Numbered from the stretch's first letter, positions 46,726-60,109 are shown. The stretch is 64,000 bases of DNA from Heterocephalus glaber (GCF_000247695.1 NW_004624843.1:2123890-2187889), one strand, 5' to 3'. Program-made: numbers and translations. The notes: generated by a model not told the origin, from the letters alone.

Positions 46726-48999
46726 ACACATCTCCGAATGGATGGTTTTAATGAGCTCTTGGCAGTTTGGCTGTCCTAATCTCAAGGAACATCTCTGTTG
46801 CTTTTGTGACCCAGCATCATTTGTCCTTCTGGTTCTCACATCCTGTGGGGTACTATTTCCAAGTAATTCAGCTGGAGTTCCTTTATCTCCAACTGCACTG
46901 GTGACTCAGGGCTGGCCACTTCAAACAATGGATTCCTCAAACCATAGTGATCAGTTTTGAAATGGGCAGATGACACGTGACCGTCAATGAGACTCAGTGA
47001 GACTTTGGCTGGGAGCCATAGAGAAGGGGCTCCTTGTGGCAAGGGCTTGTTTATAATGGGACAAATAAAGAGAAAGCAGAAAAGAGAAAAATCCGTGTCC
47101 TTATGACGTTGGTCAAATTCCTGTGTCTGATCGTCCCACTTCATTTGTTTATAGGAAGCAATACATTCTCTTTTTGTTTAAGCCAATTTTCTGCCATGTT
47201 TAATTAAGAATCCTAACTGGGGTTAATCCATGTCTAGGAAGTTCAACTCAAAGTCAGGTCCAATTGATGTCAGTATCAATTTTCATAGGAAAATCAGAAG
47301 GAAATTGAATTTTCAAGTAATACTTGCACTTGGTAAAAGCTAGTAGACTTCTATTGTATAAAGCAGAGGCACTTTAGTAAAAAGTGTATGGATATCATAA
47401 AGAAAATAGGAATAAAGTCTTCATTCTATGCTATGTTTTATATTGTAATGTATAATTTGGTGACAAACCAAAAATTACATGGAATTCATGTTAAATTTAT
47501 AGTACACAGTCTTGTCAGTAGCTGCAAAATCAGAGATATATGATTATCTAGTGATAAAGCCTTCTCATAAGTTAATTGGTTTATCACAATGTTTATACAA
47601 ATCATTACTATAAAACTTAAAACTTGGAGATAAAGCATTTTTTTCAAAACAGTATTTTTGAAGAAGAAACATAGTTTCAATTGTAGTTTTTGTACTAGGC
47701 TGGGATGCTTAAAATTTTATTTTTCTTTTTTAACAAAAACTAACATTTATTTTAAACAATGTACTTTTCACCTATTCATTTCTTTCCACTAGTTAATCCT
47801 GCAAAATAGAAATTGATAATATTGTGATGTTTCGAATGGGCCCAGAAAGATCCGCATTCTTTGAATTCAAATCCAAAATGATGTCTATTCATTTATGTTG
47901 CTTTTCTGGCTAGCGAGATCGAGGTTGTTGTAAGCTATAGAGTTCTTTTTATTATGAAAACTACTACACCAGCGTGCAGATATATGGTCAGGCCAAGGGG
48001 AGGGGAATATTCCTTGTTCTCTGCCTTGATTTAATATGAAAAGGGCAAAAGTTCTGGCTTCCAAGAGGTTTAATCTTCTAATTAGCAGTCCTACTTGAAA
48101 TTTCATGTTATATTGATGAGCTCCACCATAGAGGAAGCAAAAACCTTTTATCTGGTGGGGTAGGGGCTCATTAGTAGGACACAATAGGAAAGAAAATTCA
48201 GGTTTGAATATTATTTCTGAGCATTATGGTTTTGCCTAAAGTAGAGGGGACTTAAAACGTTTTTTTATTTTTTAGAAACCTAGACTCCTTATAAAGAAAA
48301 TTACTATTAGACTCATGTTTTCATTAGAAAATTATAATGGGCTGTGTTATGCATATTTTCTTTGAAGATCAATCGAATAGCTTTTCCTACATTTCCTCAA
48401 GTGAAGTGATGTGTTTATATAATATCAATGTTAACATACTGAATGATAATCGTAATACTTTTGTTCCTTCCTTTTGAATAGCATTCTTTTATTTCTTAGA
48501 ATTTCATTCTTTGGGCCCAGGAAATTCCTTTTCCATTGTTGGGCAGCTGTTCTTTATTATTAGCTTTGCTAGATTGGCATTTCCTAAGGAGTAAATTATG
48601 CTTAGAAAGATGATGCAATAGGATTCTGACAGTGTGAATTGAAATTTTGGTGCTATTCTTTAAAGAGAAGACAATTTAGTTTTACTTACTAGATTTGTAG
48701 AAAACTAAGCTAAATAACTAATATGGGTATGTCTGCTCTAGCTCAAGTGCAATATATCACCATGAACTTGTGAAGATAATAGAAATTTGGAATTGATACA
48801 AGTGAAGCTCTATCAAACTCATAGCAGCAATATTTGGGAGAAATACAAATGAAAAGTATTATCAAATACAAAGGCATCATTGATTATTACGTTGTAGGCG
48901 CTTTTGTGTAGTGTCTGTTTTGGGTTCATATCAATCTATACTAAACTGCCTATTGATAACTTATCCTTAAGTGAATGACTGAGAACTTAAGTTTCTTAC

Positions 49000-49134
49000 C
49001 TGTGAGACTTGAAAATCTGCCTGGAGATTTCCAGATGCTAAGCCACTTAGGAGGACAATTTCATTTTCTTTTGGCTGTTGGACACTCATAGAGCTGATAA
49101 GTTTTGGAAGATCTGGTGAAACATTGACCAGTTT
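49000..49134 (-). CDS. SPHKAP: SPHKAP coding exon 5
   Basis: A 135-nt exon of 45 codons, from KLVNVSPDLPKLISSM to QADFQVSQ. The acceptor is ttgctctacag and the donor is CAG|gtaagaaa, both strong. Phase 0 at both ends. The segment is rich in conserved hydrophobic residues (VLLSGLASGNL) and belongs to the conserved N-terminal part of SPHKAP. I know no assigned domain for it. Exons 4 and 5 together (195 nt) form a frame-neutral block. Confidence 0.92.
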
Positions 49135-50679
49135 CTGTAGAGCAAGAATCATCATTAGCTTAGATGATTTCTTTTCACTTCTAAAATACGATCCCACGCT
49201 ATTTCATATGCAAAGGTGATTTACTCATTCTACAGATTACTTAATCTACTAAGGCTGTTACTGGAAAAAGTTGTATAAATTAAAGCATAAGAGTTAAGAT
49301 TGGAATAGAAAATTTAATTTTTAAAAACTCTTTAGTTCTAGATTTTCCAAAGTGAACATTTAACAATTACTGTCATATCATAGATAAAAACAGTATTTTG
49401 GAAATATTTTTCCTTTAAGACTTGGATTTGGAGAACCGTTTCCTGATAATCTTCTATTCTAATAGTCAACAACAACAACAATAATAATAAATGACTAACT
49501 TTGGTTTTATTTTGACTATGTGCTCAGCAGTATGCTAAAGACTGTATATATGCTACATCTTACTGCATTTAATCTTCACAACAGCCCTATTTGGATAATG
49601 AACTATTATTACTTTTATTTTGTACCCGAGAGCCTAAGGTCCAAAGATTAGTGACTTGCACAGATCAGTGCCAGTGTGTCTCCTGTAAGCTGTACCAAGA
49701 GGTTGTCTCAAGCAACTCACATAAATTCGTCAAACATGGAGTTCTTATGAGGCCAACCTGCTTTCATCCTCCCTGTTGTCTCTTTGAAGGACTCTGAGCA
49801 AGAATTCCATCCAATAAAATAGTATGTGCAACTTATTTTTTTAAATCTTTGCAGCTCTACACAGATGATGGTATTCGGAGCTTGGTGAACATTTCTAATG
49901 GATAATCTGTGTAAGCAAATGGATTCTTTCAGAAGCTAAGAAGAAGTATAGGAATAAATTGAATAATTGCAACCACTGATGGCAGAATAACTGGGTCCTG
50001 AGTTACTGTACAATTGCTCTATTGTTCCATGATAATCAAGTTGTAAATGGGATTCTGTTATACATTGAACAGTATTACACCAAGTGGTGAGGTCAAATCT
50101 GATTAGCTTTGGGTATGGAATTAATTCTTCCCCTTGCACGGCAGGCTCTGTTTCCAAAGAACTAACTGGACATTCACGTGCTTACATCTTGCCAGGGATT
50201 TACATCAGCTTGCTCACAATCTGAGATGACCTTGGGCCAATGAGTTCTTGCATGGTTACAAAATAAGTTGAAGCCCCAGATGAGTCCAAGACAAGAAAGG
50301 CAAGGTTAGAGGTAAAGTTTCATGAAAGCAATAAGAAGGAGCAAACCTGAGGCAGAGAGACATGCTGGCTGGCAGAAATTAGGTTTTATAAACCCTTTGG
50401 AAAAGTTACATCAGAGTGGGTGTTTAAGAGTGAGGAGAGAAGAGAGTAGCTACAGAAAGAGCTAGTGAGTAAGAGGAAGTGCCTGATGGAACCATACTGC
50501 CTGTATGGAAAAGCAAGTTTAATAAATGTAAGAAGGGCAAACTGCGTGGGAAAGTAGCAAGGGAAAGTCAGGGAAATGGGTGTGATGAAGCCACCTATGG
50601 AAGAGCCCCTTATAAAATGAGCATCCTTTGTAGATGAACCCTTGTCATGAGCTCCTGGAAGCTCGAGTCCCACTTTTAC
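49135..50679 (-). other. SPHKAP: SPHKAP intron 4
   Basis: A 1.5-kb intron. Contains an (AAC/AAT) run at 49468-49489 and a MIR relic (49500-49690). Nothing else recognised. Confidence 0.85.
49500..49690 (+). repeat. MIR relic
   Basis: gctcagcagtatgctaaaga, tgcatttaatcttcacaaca, gccctatttggataatg and ggtccaaagattagtgactt follow the MIR order. Confidence 0.65.
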
Positions 50680-50739
50680 CTGTTGCAGGTGCTCTGTGCT
50701 ACACGGATCCTTGTTCACATCCAGGTTCACAAAGCACAC
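50680..50739 (-). CDS. SPHKAP: SPHKAP coding exon 4
   Basis: A 60-nt exon encoding 20 residues, starting VCFVNLDVNKD and ending EHLQQ. The acceptor is ctctttcccag and the donor is CAG|gtaaaag. Both ends are phase 0, so skipping it would keep the frame. It is the most 5' exon found. The next upstream exons (signal around the start Met and the STDYW-type segment known in mammalian SPHKAP) were looked for on the minus strand between 50740 and 64000 and not found, so intron 3 is probably longer than 13 kb. Confidence 0.9.
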
Positions 50740-53700
50740 CTGGGAAAGAGAGGAGCAAGGAGTCAATTAAATGAAAACTCTGTCGATCCTTTTAGAAGAA
50801 AACAGAATGCTCTAAGCTCCTGTTTACAATTACAACAAGCACTTCTGTCCATCTTGCTCTTCTTACTTCAGGCCTTCTTTTAATATAGTGTGCAATAAGT
50901 GGATTTTCCTTTGCCTCTGTGTATATAGTGCAACGTAACTTTAAAAATCTTGTACAGATTGTTTCTTCATTGGTCATCTTAGATGATGGTTTGAATGAGT
51001 TGAAAAACAATAGGTACAATATTAAATAGTTTCGAACAACAATATATTCATTGTTATGATTTAAATCCCAGGTGCATCACATAGAAAATAACTATGAGAG
51101 TTCTGATGGGGCTGGAGAGAAAAAGCTTAAGGAATGTTTCAGGGAGGTGACAGAATTGTTATTTTTTTTTAAGACTGTGTTTCGTAGGAAAAGAGGGAGG
51201 AGGTTGGAAAGCAGCAGTAATACATCGAGGGGAGAAAATGCAACATGTGGTCAAAAAACAAGGAGGAAGAGTCTGATTATGGTCCAGGCCTGGAGAAAAG
51301 AAGTGTTGGAAACAAGATCTTGGAAGAATCATGTTGGGTGAGATAATGTGAATGAAATTTTTTATCTTGCTAAAATCACCTGAAAGTTTTTAGTCTTGCG
51401 TAGTTGCTTTGATCGTATGAAACAGAAGATATGAATTATCAGGAAATTTAATTAGATGTTTGGACTTATTAGATACCTGCAGATAATGGGATGTTCTGAT
51501 TTCAATTAGTTGTCTAGGATTATGGCTTCTCAGACAGAGCCCATCCCTTTTCTAGTTGAAATAAAAAGACAAAAGAAAGCAAACAAACAAAATGATTGGA
51601 AGCTTTTGAGGAAGCCTTTAAAAACTCTCACAGTTTACATATTGCTGGAGTATGAAGACCATTACTGCTTTATTCCCAAATAACAGGGACTTTGTCAAAT
51701 GTCACAGGCTCACAGATCCTACAGTGACTTTCTAGACAGTGCCTGCCTGTTGTGATCACTTGATGGGTGTTAGGGAGAGAGAAGGGCCGGGAATGCTGCC
51801 TACACTCCCCTTCCAGGTTCCTTTCCTCTGGGATGTTGGGGAGGCATTGAGCATAAGTACCTTTTGGGACAGCACTGGTAGAAGCACAAGTAGTAGATGG
51901 AGGTTAGAAGCAGTTTATGATCGAGAGCAGTTTGAAAATATTCATACAATAATTGCAATTTTGCCTTTGGAAAGCTAGTTCAATATCCATTAATACTCAA
52001 GGACTTTCATCAAGTTGCATCAAAAGACTGCAGTTATTGAATTATTTAGACAATTTTCCATTCATCTTAAGGACAGGCCCGTTACCTTGCCCTTGGGTAT
52101 CAAAAAGCTCTTCTTATTCCATATCTCAGTGGGAGAGGGGAAAACAGAGACCAGAGACCAAGCAGAGGCATCTACAATAATAATTTTCTTCATTCTTGGT
52201 TAGAATATGAAATTTGGCTTGCATCTGATGGAAATTCTTTACAATTGTTAGCTTGGCCAAGATAGAAACAAAGCCAGACAGAAATCAACCTCTTGTTTAT
52301 ATGTGACTTGCATGTCTCCCTGTATCCTGGTGGTTAGGATGAGCCAGGTTGATTAGTATGTACCATTGTAATACTAAATCCTGAGGTATGTACAATCTGG
52401 GGAAAACTTCTTTAAGAAAAGGAGTGATAAAGTCTTAATTTGATATAAAAATGAATATTTTTTTCAAAGAAAGAAGAAATGACTACAATGTTCAGTTTTG
52501 AAAAGCTTGAAATACCACAAGTATTGAAAACTTTTGAAATGGTAATATTTTAACTAGTCAATTGCCCAATTATACCACCATAATTTTCCCCCCATGTATT
52601 TTTGACTGTTTATTCTTTGATCACCTCTTCATATGATAAAAATTTTATAGTATCATTTTCTCTAGGGAGAATGGAAAGGTCATTCTGTCTCCTTTTAATA
52701 TGGTTGATTGAATTTTGTCAACTAACCAGAATTTTATTGACATTTACTGTACATTTTTTAAGCTTAAGGTCATATTTAGTGGGTAGGTACTATATAATTT
52801 CTTTCATGTGTGAGTTCTTACAGGCATACTTACTATTACTAGGATCATTATATTTTTGTGTTCTATCAACAAATATTTAATTGATTCTCCATCGTGGGAT
52901 TCCATGAAAAAAGAAAAGAAATGCATGATGTTTATAAATTTTAATGCTGCAATAACAAATAAATTCCTTTCAGGAGAGATTTTTGTGTTGATTGGGTATC
53001 ATTAATAACTCAATTTTGTATTTAAATCTATGTGTCCTATGATCGGAAGAATGTTACATAGACTAGCTCCTGGCAAATATATCTTGTTTCCTCTCCACTC
53101 CCTACATAGATTAGGTATTGGGAAATGTAGGACATTCTCATATGACGTGCTCAACCTGACGCTTTTGTGTCACAGGCAATTCTGCTTTAGTTGCCATTCT
53201 CTGTAATAGGAATACACCTGGAAACCAATCCTGCATAGAGGTGGCTAGCAGTCACTTATGAATACATGAAAGTGACTCCAAACCCCACAAATATGTTTCC
53301 TATAAGCACAACCCCAGTCAGTTTCTCTTAGACCAGATCCTACAAATGCCTAGTTCACTCCAATGAGGGAAAACAAGATGTGATGGGAGTCTGAATGGAA
53401 AGAAATAATTGTAGTTAAAATATATCACTGTTGAAATTGAACAAATGATCTCCCTGTGGTTCGTTAGCACCTTCAGAGCAATGGAGCTGGTGTTAGGCTC
53501 TGGTTTAAGGCTGGGGTGGGGTGAGTTCAAGGAGAAGATTGAAGCAAAGAGTCCAACTTCCTGCTTCCCAAGGACTCCAGAAGCACGTGGTCAAGAACTC
53601 TAACTTTCCTGTTCAAGTGCTGAGTGCTACTCTTCTGTCTTTATTATGGTTTTAAATTAAAACATTGGAAGAATAAATACCACTGAGAAAATTGTGTCAC

Positions 53701-55874
53701 TTTATGATTTTCATATCTACATAATCTAATATTTTCTCCGTTTGGTATTATGGGTTATTTTAATCAAGCAATCTCGATTATGTTTTTATTTATAACTCCT
53801 TTTTCATAAGCAGAGTTCAGTGTGAGATTTTTAAAATGAAACTTTTGCTGTGAAATTTTGTTGGTTACTTATAAAATATTTTTTTGTAAAATACTATTAT
53901 GAGAAAGCAGCTGACATCAAAATCTAGTAAACTGGGACAAAGTGACATAGTTTTTAGGTGGTTTGTCATTCATACTAACTTCTGTGAGGTAACTTCATCT
54001 ACAAACCAAGTCAGACAAAAACAGTACTACTGTATCTTTTAAAAAACAAAACAAAACAAAACATGAAAGGAACTTGATTGTCAGCACCAAGCCCAGATTG
54101 TGGACAGTTTTATGTTTCCGTGTGTTAACTTTAGTGGACATTTTAGACTGTTGAGAGAGTCAAATACAAGAGGCAAGAAACGTCAGTGTATTATGTACCC
54201 ACTTAGGGCAAATTACTGTGACACCTTCAACTTCCTCCACTGAGAATTTCCCCATCTCTCTTGAAGTCAGTTAATATCCAATACGGAAATCATTTTTATG
54301 GAGACTCTGATTAGAAAATATTAATCAAAAGAGGGTGTCAAAATGCCTTTAAAATCTAGGCATTTGAATGGTGAATATAACCAAATGTATACTTATGGTT
54401 TATCTTACCCAAAAAACCCAATTCCTTCTTTCCAAAGCTTCTAACAATGCAGCCATCTGGCCATGTGAAATGTGACAAGATTTCTTAATTTGATGGTATC
54501 AAAATGCTGATTCACATAGCTTCCAAAGAAAAATTGCCTCCTTTCTTCTCCCAATGACATTTGCTGGATTCAAGGATGCTGGGCCAGAATTATCTTCTAA
54601 AGAGTCACATTTTCTCTGATTAGTACTTTAGATTGATGATATTAAAATGGTAATTTTTACATCAGTGTTGATATGCCATCAGGCTGCCAGACATTCTGAA
54701 CACACGACGATTTGGGAAAATATTGCATTCGTATCCAATTTTCCCTTTGAAATGACTGTAGCACTCTCATAATATGAAATATAAAGTTTTATTTATACTT
54801 GAGACCATCAAACTTCTCTGCTTCTTGTTGTCAATATTTAAAAAATAGATTTGAAATGCTGTCTCAGAAGTAGCTATGCAAGCTGTTTGTGATGAGACAC
54901 TAAAAGAGTATAGAAAGTTCTAAAAGATGAGAGATCTTTTAACCATACATTAATCAATTTTACTGCTAGCTTTTAAAAAATTAGTTTAAAAAGTCTCTAA
55001 GCGAGTATTTGTACCCAATGAACACTAGAACCAATGAACTAATGAATTTTTACACTTAAGATGCTTGGAAAAATGTGCTGTGGGTTATATAAAAATAAAG
55101 TGGCAGTTGAAAAACATCATATTTTGCATACACAACACTGTTTTGCTGTATGATTTTGTAATGAATAGCCTTTTTGTGGCTTATTAGCCACTGGCAATTC
55201 TTCCAGTGTGACTATTTTGTTTTCTGTCAAACAGCAGTTATTGGCTGAACTTCACTGTATGCCACACAATTCTGTTCACGGGAGACCTGTTCTCTATATT
55301 TAAGGAGACTTCTATACTTTATTTCTTTCTCTGGGATCAACATCATGGTGAGTTCTGAGATCTCTCAGGGAGGTTAAATCATGATTCTCCAAGTATTTGT
55401 CTGTGAGAAGATAGTTCTGCATTCCTTGAAATCTAAGACCCCTAAGGAGTATACAATCTTGGCCTAAAGTAATTGCACAATACATGTTTGCTGAGTGAAC
55501 CTAGGTGGTAATGGTAGGCTGAGGTTGCTGGCTTTGCCCTTCCTGGGCTCTGGTGGAGAAAGGAGACTGTGGCCGTGTTCAGTGGCTTGTCAGTTGTCAC
55601 GTGCGTCCTAGCAATTGAGTAGCTAGTGACTTTCTACTACTCTAGTCAGGAGTCCTCAGGCAAACAATAACTATGAAAATCATTCTGATTTCCTGAAAGG
55701 GGAGGGAAGAAAATGGACTGGAAACTAATGAGAGAGGGGGGGGGGTTGGATATCAAGGACATCAGTAGGGCTTAACATCATATTTTGGTTTCTCCGAGAA
55801 TCAATTGTGGTAGAGTTCTGAAGACTGAGTCAAAGTTTTGGCTCCCCAACTGCAGAAGAAGTAATACCAATAAT

Positions 55875-56030
55875 CATTGAATGAGATCATATCAAATTAA
55901 TAGGCTTCTGGCCAGCAAATGAAACAACCAACAGGATAATGAGGCAACCTACAGAAAGAGAAAAAATTTGACCAGCTACTCCTCAGAGGACTAATAGGTA
56001 GAATATATAAAGAATTTTTAAAAAAATGCT
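55875..56030 (+). mobile_element. L1 ORF2 fragment
   Basis: gatcatatcaaattaatagg, cagcaaatgaaacaaccaac, ataatgaggcaacctacaga, ctaataggtagaatatataa and agaatttttaaa follow the ORF2 region that codes for the KEL/YKEL block. No open frame. It ends at the assembly gap. Confidence 0.75.
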
Positions 56031-56051
56031 TTGTTTCTACTTCTCCCCCCC

Positions 56052-56151
56052 NNNNNNNNNNNNNNNNNNNNNNNNNNNNNNNNNNNNNNNNNNNNNNNNN
56101 NNNNNNNNNNNNNNNNNNNNNNNNNNNNNNNNNNNNNNNNNNNNNNNNNNN
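56052..56151. other. Assembly gap (100 N) between C-run and T-run
   Basis: Exactly 100 N between an L1 ORF2 fragment ending in a C run and the poly-T of a minus-strand ID SINE. Confidence 0.99.
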
Positions 56152-56239
56152 TTTTTTTTTTTTTGGAACTGGAGATCTAACTCGGGTCCTCGCGCTTGGG
56201 CAGCAGTTGGCGAAACCACTGAGCTAAATCCCCAGCCCC
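56152..56239 (-). repeat. ID-type SINE at gap edge
   Basis: Plus-strand: poly-T, ggaactggagatctaactcg, gtcctcgcgcttgggcagc, gaaaccactgagctaaatcc. The poly-T side is cut by the 100-N gap, so a duplication cannot be confirmed. Confidence 0.9.
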
Positions 56240-56597
56240 GTTTGTATTTCTTAATGGGCTTTATGACTGTCAGCTCTCAGCCAATGTCATACCGTATATT
56301 AGTTGTTCATTTGTGTTTTTTTGAGTTTTAGTTTATTAGTCCAAGAGTGTACTACACAAATGTTTAGATTCCTTGTGGGAAGGTGGTGCATGTATATAAC
56401 ACATCATTGTATCAGTTTAGGGACTTTTGGGTTGTTTCCAAGGAAATATCTATCTTTCAAAATCTTTCCTGGTGAAGATTTGGAAAATACAGGCTAAGAT
56501 GATCTTTCACCGTGATTGTATTTTCTCCCATCTCAGCAATAAGAGCTTACTGTTGCTACTTCTTCCTACTGAAGGGTATTTAAGAAAACAGAGCCCC

Positions 56598-56695
56598 GGG
56601 CCGGGGATTTAGCTCAGTGGTTTCGCTGCCTGCTGCGCAAGAGCAAGGACCCGAGTTCCATCCCCGGTACACCGCCACCCCCCCAAAAAAAGAAA
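56598..56695 (+). repeat. ID SINE, intact A/B box
   Basis: ggccggggatttagctcagt, tttcgctgcctgctgcgcaa, gacccgagttccatccccgg, then a tail. A box tagctcagtgg and B box gagttccatcc are near canonical, so it is the most complete ID here. Flanked by aagaaaacagagcccc (56582-56597) and aagaaaacagaatcccc (56696-56712). Confidence 0.93.
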
Positions 56696-58149
56696 AAGAA
56701 AACAGAATCCCCAAGGATGGTGGGGGAAAAGGTGAGTCAAATTTCACTTGGAGCTGGGTTTATCTGGACTCTGTACTTTGTGAGAAAAGAATGTGGTAGA
56801 TTTGGCTCCACTTTGCTTACAACCCTTCATAGAAGCTATTTAGATTACTAATGTGCAAAGAACTGATAAATTTCTGAACTGTCAAGATTCATACCCTGGG
56901 GTAGTGCAGGAAAAGAAAAGTTGATGAATTATTAAGTAGATGAATTATTATAGGCACTACAGGTGATGGTGAATATCTCCTATGCTATAGCAAGCCTTTG
57001 GTCCCCTTGCAATTGAGATGATTCTCCAGCCTTCCTCTTTGCTTACTGTGATGAAGCCAGACTTCCAAGAGCCACAGAAATCTCTAGCAAGTTTAGTATT
57101 TCTATGAGAGTGAACTGTGGAATATCACTGCTTTTCAATTTCTTTCATAGAAAAATGGCATTTTCATAAGGTTCAAGATAAATAATTTGAGCAGGAATAT
57201 TTATAAAGAACAGTTATTTCTGAGAGTGTAAAACAATTAAAGTTTGTTTTGTTGTCTGTAACTACCCTTTTTGCCACCCAAAGTGTATTTTCTTGGCATA
57301 TACATTTTTACTTCAGTTTTTAAAAACAATATTGACTGACCAAAGCATAATTTACTTTTTCTAAACCTTTATTACTTACGTGTAAGTACAGAATGTTACC
57401 TCATTTTTCAGGGCTATGGAGCATTTAATAAAGAAATACCTTTCTTCTTATTTCCAGCAGCATTTATAACTTAATTTGTTTAAGTGCACACCAGTTATGG
57501 GGCTGGCTCTTATCATATGCCATAAGCATTGCAATTTACATTGCAAATGTAGATTTGTTAAAAACAACAACCATGATGAATCATCATGTATTACTTCCTA
57601 AATATGAATAGTAGTCTTTGAGAGAACTTACAGATCTGAGACAAAAGGGCCTCTGTTATTCAAGAAAATCATCTTGGGTCAAAATAAGCAAAACTAACTT
57701 TTATGCAAAGATCGACAGTGTGGATCTAATGTGTAATTTTAATTTCTCAACACAATGTGTGAAAGTACAAGTGAGTTTGCTTCATTAAATAATTGAGAAT
57801 GTATTTGTCATCAATATGGTAAAGCTAATCAGTCAAGTGACAAAAATCTCCACATATTAATGAACAACCCATCTTTGACTATAGAGTAAGAGCAAAGTGC
57901 CAGATATGACAAATTGAACATAAACATCACATTTTTATATTATGCATAAATTTAATGCTGTCAATGTTCAACTATGCTTCCATTAAATATTACCTCTAAC
58001 CATTTCACCTTTAAAGCAATAAAATAAAATAACCTCTGGTGGTTTCATTTATTCTCTTCCTAAAGCTATATATATTTGCACAAGGAAAATGTAAAAACAA
58101 AACATAGGAACTCAAGTATTGTAAACAAAGTACTTTTGTGTGTGTGTGG

Positions 58150-58325
58150 TAGTAGGGATTTAGTCTAGAGTTCACACTGAAGTACATCCACGGATCTTTT
58201 GATTACTTGTATTTTGAGACAAGGTCTTGCTAGGTAGATAAGGCAGGCTTGAACTTGGAATCTTCCTGTCTCAGCCTCTCGGAGAGCTGGTAGTAGAGGT
58301 TTGAGACACACCTGCTTAGCTCAAT
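58150..58325 (-). repeat. Old B1/ID-type composite
   Basis: Plus-strand: agggatttagtctagagttc, then tttgagacaaggtcttgct, gataaggcaggcttgaactt, ctgtctcagcctctcggaga and cacacctgcttagctc. The tail half is B1-like. Diverged, old. Confidence 0.6.
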
Positions 58326-58714
58326 TATTCTGCTATTGCATCTCATAGTGATGTTTCATTCAATGATAAATCACATATATAATAGTGGCCTCATTATAAA
58401 GGAGCTGAAATATTTCTATCACCCATTGATTTCACAACACCATCATATTGGATGCATTACTCATGTGTTTGTGATGACGCTGGTGAAAGTGAAACTTCTA
58501 AGCTGTTGCCTGTTTAAAAGTATAGCACATATAAGAATACACAGTATGCAATACTTGCCAATGACAATAAATGACTGTCACTGATCTATTTACCATTCTT
58601 TTAGCCTCTTATAAAAACGTGTAGGTTAAAGGGAGTGCCACGCTTTACGGGCAGCAACCTCATACATCTCGCGTTTACTCTTTCTCATGATTGCATCATT
58701 ATCTTGTCCTAAAT

Positions 58715-59050
58715 TTATTTATTTATTTTTCTCTTAAATTCTTTTATTGGTACAGTTTAGGTACACAATACATTTACATTCATCATTGGGATCTTGTACT
58801 TTTACATGATGTTTCTTTGTTCTTATTTTTTCCCCATTCCCTTGCCCTCCCTTCACCCCCTCCACCCCTCCCTATCTGCAAAGACTTTGTTTCCATTTAT
58901 TTCTTATCTCATATTTTTCCTTTCCCTTCTTTCCTTCCCCCTACCTCTCCCACTTCCCCTACCCCTTTGGAACTTTTCTTCCTATTTCACATTATCAATT
59001 ATTAATTTTAATACTTATTTACACTCATCCTAAATCTATCTAAATCTATC
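58715..59050 (-). mobile_element. 5'-truncated L1, 3' UTR, antisense
   Basis: Plus-strand: attcttttattggtacagt, aggtacacaatacatttac, tcatcattgggatcttgta, ccctcccttcaccccctcc, caaagactttgtttcc. Same 3' UTR as 5106-5324 and 30340-30850. A likely duplication, tcctaaattta, occurs near 58708 and 59051. Confidence 0.85.
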
Positions 59051-60109
59051 TCATCCTAAATTTAATCTCACATACTTTTGTTCATAGTAGCTCTAGGAGT
59101 AACAGGTCACAATATTTTATAGCCTATACATTAGAACATATGTGTATGTATTATGTTCATCATATAGTCTTGGTGTGTCATACGTAGTATGCTATAGGCT
59201 ATATTATGTGTGTGTAAGTACATTTACAAGATGTTTGCCTAAGAGTACATTTCTCAGCACTTGTCCCTGTTGTCAAATGAATCATGACTCTACATGAAAG
59301 ACATTCTATTTAAACACTCACCCCCACTGGGAATAAATGATAGTTAACTCAATGTTAAAGTGCAAAAAATTGATCTCAGCTAGACCTTATTTATACCTCT
59401 CACATTTTTGACAAGTGGACTACTAAATAGTGCCAAACAGTACCTCTCCAAAAGCTTCAGGTATATTTGAACAAACACTGCATCTATGATAATTAAGTGA
59501 CACTAAAATCCCATTAGCATAGCTAAAATATATGAAAAATAAAAACTCAGTAGCAATTACTAAATGTACATCATAGGTGATTCTACAGGGGGAAATGGTG
59601 ATATTTTGAAGATATAACCCTTAAACCTTGCTGCTGTGGAAGAAAAGGTACTTTTGTTTAAGTAGAATTATCTAGATTATCTATATTGACAGAAGTTATC
59701 AGAAAGTGGTTCTCGGTTCCATGTCATGGGTTGCTAAGAGCCAGTCTATTTGGCCTGTTCTAGTCCAAGGCATATATCTAAATTACTGTCTCCAGAGAGG
59801 AGATTCAATGAGCTGTTTAGAGCCACATTCATTTAAATGTTCTAATGGACTGGCAAATGCTGGGAAGTAACTTGCTTTTCCAGTAAATGAGCATCAAACG
59901 CAAGCCTTCGAAAAATGAAATTCTGAGGTCTGTATTTTCCACACAATCAATAGATAAATAAAACAATTAGAGGAAATACAAGGTAAAACAAAATAATGAG
60001 AGAATATTGTCGTGAAATGGATAAAACTAGTCTTGCATATTTGTTTCCTTTAGCAATGATTCTAATGAACTAAATGATTAACTAGTTAATGATTTGAATT
60101 AACTACTTA

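Larger units (their letters stand above)
43682..48999 (-). other. SPHKAP: SPHKAP intron 5
   Basis: A 5.3-kb intron. Holds a B1+ID composite (44505-44695), an ID SINE (44841-44922), a MIR relic (44938-45095), an L2 relic (45475-45575) and an Alu/B1-like piece (46605-46725). I see nothing definite in 46.8-49.0 kb. An ORF at 46388-46597 has no recognisable product. Confidence 0.8.
8072..50739 (-). other. SPHKAP: SPHKAP gene, exons 4-12 (5' exons outside window)
   Basis: Span of the recognised part of SPHKAP (sphingosine kinase 1-interacting protein, SKIP). The family is known as an A-kinase anchoring protein that tethers type I PKA regulatory subunits, binds SPHK1, and has been reported at mitochondria and at ER-plasma membrane junctions in excitable cells. 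Nine exons were joined by hand. Every junction has GT..AG ends, and phases match across all eight introns (0,0,1,2,2,2,1,0). The joined reading frame is 4866 nt, that is 1621 residues plus stop. Mammalian SPHKAP is about 1690-1700 residues as I recall, so roughly 80 N-terminal residues are missing. Exon numbers assume the usual 12-exon structure with the giant exon as number 7. No in-frame stop or frameshift was seen, so the gene looks functional. Confidence 0.93.

Noticed and set aside
51072..51341. 89-codon ORF with a Lys/Arg-rich end
   Set aside because: Low-complexity basic composition, no homologue that I recognise, no promoter or splice sites.
56603..56672. tRNA gene
   Set aside because: The tRNA-like head with A and B boxes belongs to an ID SINE, with an A-rich tail and a target-site duplication.
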